The notes under the pieces are model-generated. The model ran no database searches. It was not told the DNA's origin and saw only the letters and a list, made by a program, of their open reading frames with translations. A DNA stretch of 64,000 nt, from positions 13,948 to 77,947 of the forward strand of contig JALOAH010000006.1 of the NCBI GenBank assembly GCA_023228865.1. The letters run 5' to 3'. Shown piece by piece: positions 58,047-64,000 of the stretch. Each line of letters starts with the position of its first letter. The first letter of the stretch is position 1. The translations under genes and the position numbers were made by a program. Source of the DNA: Porticoccaceae bacterium. Lineage in GTDB: Bacteria > Pseudomonadota > Gammaproteobacteria > Pseudomonadales > Porticoccaceae.

Positions 58047-58808
58047 TTAGCGGATTTTTCCAGCCCGTTCAAATGAAGGAAGACTGAAAAATTCGTCCCA
58101 GTGCATCCAGATGGCGAAGGCTTTACCGACAATGTTCGCCTCGGGAACCGCGCCCCATACTCGGCTGTCACTACTGTTGTCCCGGTTATCGCCCATCATG
58201 AAATAATGGCCTTCGGGAACAACATAAGAGATGGAGCGGCCAAGCCTGCTGGGCGTTCTATGCTTTCTGATCAGGTGTTTTTTATCCCCCAGTGTCTCTT
58301 CGACAATACTATAGCCATAACCCGCAGCGCGGGGTGGCTTGGCGGGGGACTGCTCCATGAGTTCGCCGTTAATAAACAGTTGATTGTCGAGAACCTGAAC
58401 ATGATCTCCCGGCAGGCCAACAACCCGTTTGATAAAGTAGCGCTCATCCCCAGGGGGGAAAAACACCATAACGTCACCCCGCATTGGGTCGGCAACATCC
58501 ATTATTTTTGTTTGGGTAACGGGCAGACGCAAGCCGTAAGAATATTTATTCACCAGAATAAAATCGCCAATTTCCAGGGTGGGAACCATGGAGGCGGAGG
58601 GAATCTGAAAAGGCTCGATCAAAAAAGATCTCAACACCAAAACCAGAAACAGTACAGGAAAAAACGGCGCTGTGTATTCGATATAAAAAGGAGGGGCTTC
58701 GTCGGCGCGCTTTTTACTCAGCCACAGCTTGTCAATCAGCCACATAACCCCGCAGATAAAGGTCAACACCACCAAAATCAGAGGAAAATTCAAATCCATC
58801 TCAGCCAT
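58047..58808 (-). CDS. lepB: Signal peptidase I
   Basis: Inner-membrane peptidase that removes signal peptides. 253 residues. Two N-terminal spans (about 8-25 and 48-62), then the catalytic Ser73 in SASMVPTL and Lys128 in [12 protein letters not shown], with the periplasmic [11 protein letters not shown] box later. Its start overlaps the lepA stop by 8 bases. Confidence 0.96.
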   Translation of the reverse strand: MAEMDLNFPLILVVLTFICGVMWLIDKLWLSKKRADEAPPFYIEYTAPFFPVLFLVLVLRSFLIEPFQIPSASMVPTLEIGDFILVNKYSYGLRLPVTQTKIMDVADPMRGDVMVFFPPGDERYFIKRVVGLPGDHVQVLDNQLFINGELMEQSPAKPPRAAGYGYSIVEETLGDKKHLIRKHRTPSRLGRSISYVVPEGHYFMMGDNRDNSSDSRVWGAVPEANIVGKAFAIWMHWDEFFSLPSFERAGKIR

Positions 58809-60600
58809 CCGTTTTTAATACCGCCAGGAAGGCTTCCTGGGGAATTTCCACATTGCCCACCTGCTTCATGCGCTTTTTGCCTGCTTTTTGCTTCTCGAGA
58901 AGCTTTTTCTTTCTGGAAACGTCGCCGCCATAGCACTTTGCGATCACATTTTTGCGCAACGCCTTGACGGTGGAGCGGGCAATAATATGGCCGCCAATTG
59001 CCGCCTGAATGGCAACGTCAAACATTTGCCGCGGAATCAATTCTTTCATTTTTTCCACCAGTTGCCGCCCCTTACTCTGGGCATGATCCCGGTGCACGAT
59101 AAGCGCCAGGGCATCCACTCGGTCGCCGTTGATAAGCACGTCGAGCCTGACCAATGGCGCGTAGTCAAATCTTATGAAATTGTAGTCCAGCGAGGCAAAC
59201 CCTTTACTGACAGATTTCAATCTATCGAAAAAATCCATCACAACTTCGCTCATTGGCAGTTCATAAACCAGCGAGACCTGACCGCCGATAAACTGCATAT
59301 CTTTCTGATTGCCCCGTTTTTCTACACAAAGAGCAATGACATTGCCGAGATAGTCCTTGGGAACCAGAATGTTGGCTTCACAGATGGGTTCACGCATTTC
59401 GTCAATAGCGGTGGGATCGGGCAGATCCGAGGGGCTCGAAACATGAACAATTTCGCCACCTGTTTTGACAACTTCGTAAACCACGGTGGGCGCCGTGCTG
59501 ATGAGATCCAGGTCATATTCCCGCTCCAGACGCTCCTGAATGATCTCCATATGGAGCATACCGAGAAAGCCGCAGCGAAAACCAAAACCGAGGGCGTCAG
59601 AACTTTCCGGCTCATAAAACAATGAAGCATCGTTTAAGGTCAGCTTGGAAAGCGCCTCACGGAAATCTTCGAAATCATCGGCACTGACAGGAAACATGCC
59701 CGCATAAACCTGGGGTTTTATCTTCTGGAATCCAGGCAGTGCGGGAGTATTCGGCGTTGAGGCGTGGGTAAAAGTATCCCCGACGGGCGCGCCATGAATA
59801 TCCTTGATTCCGGCAATAATGAACCCGACTTCTCCTGCTCTGAGGACACCAGTATCTTTACGCTTGGGGGTAAACACGCCAACATTGTCGACAACATGGG
59901 CTTTGCCGATAGTTTTCGAGATAATTTTATCTTTGGCCTTGAGGGTTCCGTTTTTAACCCGTACCAGGGAGACGACGCCCAAGTAATTATCAAACCAGGA
60001 ATCGATAATCAGTGCCTGCAAGGGAGCGTCCACCTCGCCTTCTGGAGGAGGCACCAAGGCGACAAGTTCTTCAAGAATTTCAGGTATGCCAACACCGGAT
60101 TTGGCACTGCATTGCACCGCATGGGTTGCATCCAGACCTATAATATCTTCAATTTCCGTTTTTACCCGCTCTGGCTCAGCTTGGGGAAGATCCATTTTGT
60201 TGAGGACCGGAATCACTTCCAACCCCTGGGCAATGGCGGTGTAGCAGTTGGCTACGGATTGGGCTTCCACCCCCTGTGCGGCATCGACAACCAGCAAGGC
60301 GCCTTCACAGGCCGCCAGAGAGCGGGATACCTCATAGGAAAAATCGACATGGCCGGGCGTGTCGATAAAATTGAGCTGATAGGTTTTACCGTTGGCGGAG
60401 GTAAAATCCAGGGTAACACTTTGCGCCTTGATGGTGATTCCCCGCTCTTTTTCAATATCCATGGAGTCCAGCACCTGCTCGGACATCTCGCGGGCGCTGA
60501 GCCCACCGCAAAGCTGGATAAAACGATCGGCAATGGTGGACTTGCCATGATCAATATGAGCGATGATGGAAAAATTGCGAATATGGCTTAAATCAGACAC
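58801..60600 (-). CDS. lepA: Elongation factor 4 (LepA)
   Basis: Ribosomal GTPase that acts in translation initiation/elongation quality. 599 residues from the GTG at 60600, giving [23 protein letters not shown]1 [10 protein letters not shown]3 DTPGHVDF, G4 NKMDLP, then EF-G-type domains and the LepA C-terminal domain. The frame opens upstream to 60696 but conservation starts at SDLSHIRN. Ahead of lepB, as in E. coli. Confidence 0.96.
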   Translation of the reverse strand: MSDLSHIRNFSIIAHIDHGKSTIADRFIQLCGGLSAREMSEQVLDSMDIEKERGITIKAQSVTLDFTSANGKTYQLNFIDTPGHVDFSYEVSRSLAACEGALLVVDAAQGVEAQSVANCYTAIAQGLEVIPVLNKMDLPQAEPERVKTEIEDIIGLDATHAVQCSAKSGVGIPEILEELVALVPPPEGEVDAPLQALIIDSWFDNYLGVVSLVRVKNGTLKAKDKIISKTIGKAHVVDNVGVFTPKRKDTGVLRAGEVGFIIAGIKDIHGAPVGDTFTHASTPNTPALPGFQKIKPQVYAGMFPVSADDFEDFREALSKLTLNDASLFYEPESSDALGFGFRCGFLGMLHMEIIQERLEREYDLDLISTAPTVVYEVVKTGGEIVHVSSPSDLPDPTAIDEMREPICEANILVPKDYLGNVIALCVEKRGNQKDMQFIGGQVSLVYELPMSEVVMDFFDRLKSVSKGFASLDYNFIRFDYAPLVRLDVLINGDRVDALALIVHRDHAQSKGRQLVEKMKELIPRQMFDVAIQAAIGGHIIARSTVKALRKNVIAKCYGGDVSRKKKLLEKQKAGKKRMKQVGNVEIPQEAFLAVLKTDG

Positions 60601-60735
60601 GATGTAATGAAACTTCCTAGATAACAGGGGGTTGGCCGACGCGAAGTCTATCCGATTTAACCACCGGAAGCCATGTATTCCGGTGCTCAATGGCAAGATA
60701 TAAACATCTGCGCCTGCGCGACAGCCAACAATATC

Positions 60736-62109
60736 TCAGGGACTGATTTCCAGGGTTCTGTAGATAAACTGTCCCTGACGCAGAAAGCGCACCAGAACAG
60801 GCACGCCGGAGGGTAGCGTCTTGAGGATTTTTTCATAGTCGGCAATGGATTTCACCGGGCTGTTCCCCAGCTGGACAATGATATCGCCCGGTTGCAACTC
60901 CGTATACTGGGCAGGGCTTCCGGGGCGAACGCTCTCAATAACAACACCGCCAGAAATTTTTAGCTTCTGCGCCGTTTCAGTCTCAATGGCAACAACGCGC
61001 AATCCCAGGGCGTCGGCGCTGTCACTTTGCGCGATAACCGGCTCGTCCGCCTCGGGAAGCCTGCCCACTTCAACGTTGAGGGTTTTGGCTTTGCCATTCC
61101 TGATAATCTCAGCTTCAACCCTGGTTCCGGGGGCGAGCAGCCCCACCTGATGGGGCAGATCCCCAGACTCCACCACCTCCTTGCCATTGAAGCGGACAAT
61201 GACATCGCCTGCCTTGAAGCCCGCCTCTTCCGCCGGACTGTCCGCGAAAACCTGGGACACCAGGGCGCCCACGGGTTTTGCCAGACCAAGAGATTCGGCG
61301 AGGTCGCGATCGACATCCTGAATATGGACGCCGAGCCAACCGCGCTCGACGCGGCCATTGGCTTTGAGCTGGGCAATGACATCAGTGGCCACCGCGACGG
61401 GGATGGCAAAGGACACCCCGATTGAGCCCCCGGATCTGGTGTAGATCTGGGAGTTAATGCCTACCACCTCGCCATTCTGATTGAAAAGGGGGCCGCCGGA
61501 ATTTCCCGGATTGATAGCAACATCGCTTTGAATAAAAGGCACATAATTTTCGCCCTGCTGCGTTGGCAGGCTTCTGCCAATGGCGCTGACGATGCCGACG
61601 CTGGCCGAGTAATCGAGACCAAAGGGTGAGCCGATGGCAATCACCCACTCCCCCACCCTAAGATTGTGGGCTGGGGCAAATGTCACTGCCGGAAGCGCCT
61701 CTTCGGAATCCACTTTCAACAGCGCCAGATCGGAACGGGGGTCTGCGCCAATCACTTTTGCGGCTAGCTCCCTGCGATCGATGAGCCTGACAGTGATTTC
61801 ATCCGCGCCCTCGATAACGTGGTTATTGGTAATCACATACCCATCGGGAGAGATAATAAATCCCGATCCCATGGCAAAAGCCTGATCATCGGGATTTTTA
61901 TATTGATCAAAAAATTTCCTGAGGATATCGGGGATTTCCTGGCCGGGGGGCAGCGCCGGCATATTCGCTGATTTTTTCTGCACCGTACTGACCTTGACCA
62001 CCGCCGACGAATTTTGCGCCACCAGATCGGCGAAATCAGGCACTCGAGCCTCAACGGCGACAGTGAGCAGCAGTAATGGTAATACCCAGAAAAATACTTT
62101 ATTGATCAT
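60736..62109 (-). CDS. mucD: Periplasmic serine protease MucD (DegP family)
   Basis: Periplasmic protease/chaperone that limits sigma-E type envelope stress. 457 residues. Signal peptide (1-21), trypsin-like domain with His97 (TNNHVIE), Asp127 (RSDLALL) and Ser204 (GNSGGPL), then two PDZ domains (about 245-340 and 365-450). It follows rseC after 97 bp. Placement in the mucA-mucB-mucC-mucD order supports MucD over DegP. Confidence 0.95.
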   Translation of the reverse strand: MINKVFFWVLPLLLLTVAVEARVPDFADLVAQNSSAVVKVSTVQKKSANMPALPPGQEIPDILRKFFDQYKNPDDQAFAMGSGFIISPDGYVITNNHVIEGADEITVRLIDRRELAAKVIGADPRSDLALLKVDSEEALPAVTFAPAHNLRVGEWVIAIGSPFGLDYSASVGIVSAIGRSLPTQQGENYVPFIQSDVAINPGNSGGPLFNQNGEVVGINSQIYTRSGGSIGVSFAIPVAVATDVIAQLKANGRVERGWLGVHIQDVDRDLAESLGLAKPVGALVSQVFADSPAEEAGFKAGDVIVRFNGKEVVESGDLPHQVGLLAPGTRVEAEIIRNGKAKTLNVEVGRLPEADEPVIAQSDSADALGLRVVAIETETAQKLKISGGVVIESVRPGSPAQYTELQPGDIIVQLGNSPVKSIADYEKILKTLPSGVPVLVRFLRQGQFIYRTLEISP

Positions 62110-62206
62110 TGTGGCAGGGCTCTATTTCAGTAACAGGGTGTGGCTGGCATGGCATTCCAGTAGTGATCATTGATTGCGTGTGCGACAAAACACAGGGTCG
62201 TAATTT

Positions 62207-62677
62207 TCAAACAGAAGAACCGGCGATACCAGAGTCTGGCGCCAGCACCTCAAGTAACACAGGCTGTATCTCGTGATTGTCGCGATGCCTTAGCGCCAGC
62301 CAGCGCACAACGGCGCCGCCAGTCACCAGACCAACCAAGCCGCACAGGGTAGAAAAACCATCGGATGGCAGCCACTGAAACCCCAACCAAGCAAAAATGA
62401 GAAGCGTCAGCAACGGCACCAGATAGGCGACAAGGGCGCCATTGACCACAACCTGCTCGGGAATACCTATTTTAACCCGCTGCTGCAAACGGAAACTGGC
62501 CGCACTTTGACCTTGCAAAAGTACGCGAATCGTCGAGGAAGTTTTAAGAATCTTGCCCAGGGTGTGTTGACCACAGCCCTTTTGGGCGCCACAACTGCCG
62601 CAGGCGGATTTTTGCAGGGTTTCCACCAGAAGTGCATTTTCCTCTATGCCGACAACGGTTCCTATTTCCTCAAGCAC
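62207..62677 (-). CDS. rseC: RseC/MucC family membrane protein
   Basis: Inner-membrane protein that modulates sigma-E activity. 156 residues. A Cys-rich N-terminal part (Cys26, 29 and 35 in SACGSCGAQKGCG) and two spans (about 80-97 and 105-122). GTG start at 62677. Lies 14 bp after mucB and ahead of mucD. Confidence 0.9.
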   Translation of the reverse strand: MLEEIGTVVGIEENALLVETLQKSACGSCGAQKGCGQHTLGKILKTSSTIRVLLQGQSAASFRLQQRVKIGIPEQVVVNGALVAYLVPLLTLLIFAWLGFQWLPSDGFSTLCGLVGLVTGGAVVRWLALRHRDNHEIQPVLLEVLAPDSGIAGSSV

Positions 62678-62691
62678 GGTTGCAACAAACC

Positions 62692-63666
62692 TCAGGGAGA
62701 GACAAATTGGGCAATTTTACTGGCGGTTTCGGGGGGCACTTCGCCAACCACACAGATCGCATAGTCTTTGCCGTTATAGACCACCTTGGCAAGCTGCGCC
62801 ACGGTGGCGCCCCGTTGAGCCTGAATGTCGGGAAAACGGGTGACCTCACCGGAATCGACGAAAACAGAAACAAATGACAGGCCGTCAGTGTAACTCATGG
62901 ACACATTGCCATCGCCATCCTGATGGCTTGCGGCAAGCTCAAATCCGGGGGGAAGCCAGTTGGCTTTCCACAGCATTGATGTGGCGGGGGCTGATTCCTT
63001 GGCGCAGTTGTCAGCCAACTGCTCAATTGCCGGGGTCAACAGTTCAGCAGCCACGCTGTCATCCACCCCCAGGGTCAAATCCACATACTGAAAACGCTCC
63101 ATGACACGGCGGTTGGTACCAACAAGGAGAGATTGCAACAGCAGGCCGGACTCGCTATCGATGGACAAAATATAACCATAGCGCAGGGCGTCCTTGGGAA
63201 CGATATGAATAATTTTAACCAGGCGATCGGCAACCCTGTCTTCGCCGCGCAGGAACAGCTCGTAATGGCTTTCAAGATTGCTGATATGTTCGGTGGGCAT
63301 GGGGATGCCCTGAAGAAAGCGGTCTTCGGTCTGCCTGCACTTGGGCGACACACCCCGGCGTACAATTTCCTTGCGCGGGCCGTTTAAATAAAGCAGTTTT
63401 TCGTATTCGAGACCATCTTCAAGGAGATGGGTGATGCGAATGGACTTGAGAGAGCCTGCATGCTCATAGGTAAAGATACCCTGATAATCGAGCTCGCGAT
63501 TTGCAGAAACCATTTTGCGAAGTAGATTGCGCGCCTGCTCCACATCGTCCATGGCAAGGGCGGCACTGCTGGCCACAAAAGCACCAAAAAGCAGCGCCAG
63601 CAAGGAAACACTGGCGAGGATTTTATGATGCGCACAGGAAATTGGTTTTAAAAGGACACTCACCAC
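62692..63666 (-). CDS. mucB: Sigma-E regulatory protein MucB/RseB
   Basis: Periplasmic protein that binds the anti-sigma factor and shields it from DegS cleavage. 324 residues. Signal peptide (to about 39, ending SSAALA), N-terminal LolA-like domain (DYQGIFTYEHAGSLKSIRI), C-terminal domain with a conserved end (KDYAICVVGEVP). GTG start at 63666. Follows mucA. Confidence 0.93.
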   Translation of the reverse strand: MVSVLLKPISCAHHKILASVSLLALLFGAFVASSAALAMDDVEQARNLLRKMVSANRELDYQGIFTYEHAGSLKSIRITHLLEDGLEYEKLLYLNGPRKEIVRRGVSPKCRQTEDRFLQGIPMPTEHISNLESHYELFLRGEDRVADRLVKIIHIVPKDALRYGYILSIDSESGLLLQSLLVGTNRRVMERFQYVDLTLGVDDSVAAELLTPAIEQLADNCAKESAPATSMLWKANWLPPGFELAASHQDGDGNVSMSYTDGLSFVSVFVDSGEVTRFPDIQAQRGATVAQLAKVVYNGKDYAICVVGEVPPETASKIAQFVSP

Positions 63667-63684
63667 ACAGCCACTACCCAGGAA

Positions 63685-64000
63685 TTAGCGGACATTATCT
63701 CCATCCTGGGGCAGCCGCGCAAAGGGTAACAGCCCTTGGCTGGATAATGATTGCGCTGCATTTTCGGTATGCTGCTGCATGACACCGTCAAGATAGTCAC
63801 GAATGGCTTCTTCGTCGACCTTGCTCACCACGGTTCGCGGCGAAACCAGCACTGTAGGACGGGTTTGCGCCTGGGGAACAGAACCGGCGCTGACGGTTCG
63901 CGCCGTCACGGGTGGCAAGTCGTAACCGGCGGGCAACTGAAATTGGGAATTCCCCGTTGCCTTGGTGTCGGCCGCCGCCATCTTCGGCAGCTGTTGCGAG
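63685..64000 (-). CDS. mucA: Sigma-E anti-sigma factor MucA/RseA, C-terminal part (cut by window edge)
   Basis: Inner-membrane anti-sigma factor that holds sigma-E. Only the periplasmic C-terminal part (about 105 codons) is inside the window. The segment VSKVDEEAIRDYLDGVMQQHTENAAQ is typical of the MucA periplasmic end bound by MucB. The frame remains open to the edge; an internal ATG at 63981 is not the start. rpoE is expected just outside. Confidence 0.88.
   Translation of the reverse strand, partial: SQQLPKMAAADTKATGNSQFQLPAGYDLPPVTARTVSAGSVPQAQTRPTVLVSPRTVVSKVDEEAIRDYLDGVMQQHTENAAQSLSSQGLLPFARLPQDGDNVR

Overview
The window is chromosomal DNA of a gammaproteobacterium. Protein sequences and gene order match Pseudomonas and the marine Cellvibrionales-type relatives most closely. 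This rests on recognised gene order and motifs, not on a database search. Nearly all genes are housekeeping genes packed in long operons, with many 4-base ATGA stop/start overlaps. I see no phage, complete insertion sequence, CRISPR array or defence island.

Layout. (1) 1-7,416: 5' part of ftsK (minus), then trxB-aat-ate-infA (plus), clpS-clpA (minus), cspD (plus) and a dodecin gene (plus). (2) 7,503-14,290: pepN, a DUF2797 protein, a YeaC-like protein, a GlpG-type rhomboid protease and nadK (all minus), with a divergent DUF1853 gene. (3) 14,391-14,804: tRNA-Asp, tRNA-Asp and tRNA-Val (minus) with a strong promoter and a terminator. (4) 14,933-25,429: queD (plus), then a Lon-family protease with an overlapping UspA-like gene, a TIGR01777 epimerase with cysB, msrA, and a MoxR-DUF58-transglutaminase operon (minus). 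(5) 25,426-38,647: metZ-purF-cvpA-dedD-folC-accD-trpF-truA-fimV-asd-leuD-leuC, read on the minus strand and therefore transcribed from leuC towards metZ. A LysR regulator diverges at leuC. (6) 39,805-41,811: an unrecognised membrane-anchored coiled-coil protein. (7) 42,008-48,432: hemN, an M18 aminopeptidase, uppP, tsaB, an AT-hook histone H1-like protein and adk (minus). (8) 48,433-50,625: a TDT-family transporter flanked by two gene-free stretches. (9) 50,626-64,000: mazG-relA-cysM-acpS-recO-era-rnc-DUF4845-lepB-lepA-mucD-rseC-mucB-mucA (minus), running into the sigma-E anti-sigma locus at the window edge.

How the genes work together. Several sets are clear. ClpS, ClpA, Aat and Ate are the N-degron machinery: the two transferases create N-end-rule signals, ClpS recognises them and ClpA unfolds the substrate. 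MucA, MucB, RseC and MucD form the envelope-stress module. LepB and LepA are secretion and translation factors next to RNase III, Era and RecO. LeuC/LeuD, Asd, TrpF, MetZ, CysB and CysM serve leucine, aspartate-family, tryptophan and sulfur amino-acid synthesis.

Unusual points. Expected genes are absent from otherwise conserved blocks: leuB between leuD and asd, usg between asd and fimV, pdxJ between recO and acpS, rlmD between cysM and relA. Several strong inverted repeats lie in intergenic DNA: a nested one before the dodecin gene, a two-tier hairpin between asd and fimV, a 12-bp stem before cysM, and a dyad over the probable promoter of the TDT transporter. hemN has an excellent Anr/FNR-type site. 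The least explained gene is the 668-residue coiled-coil protein at 39,805.
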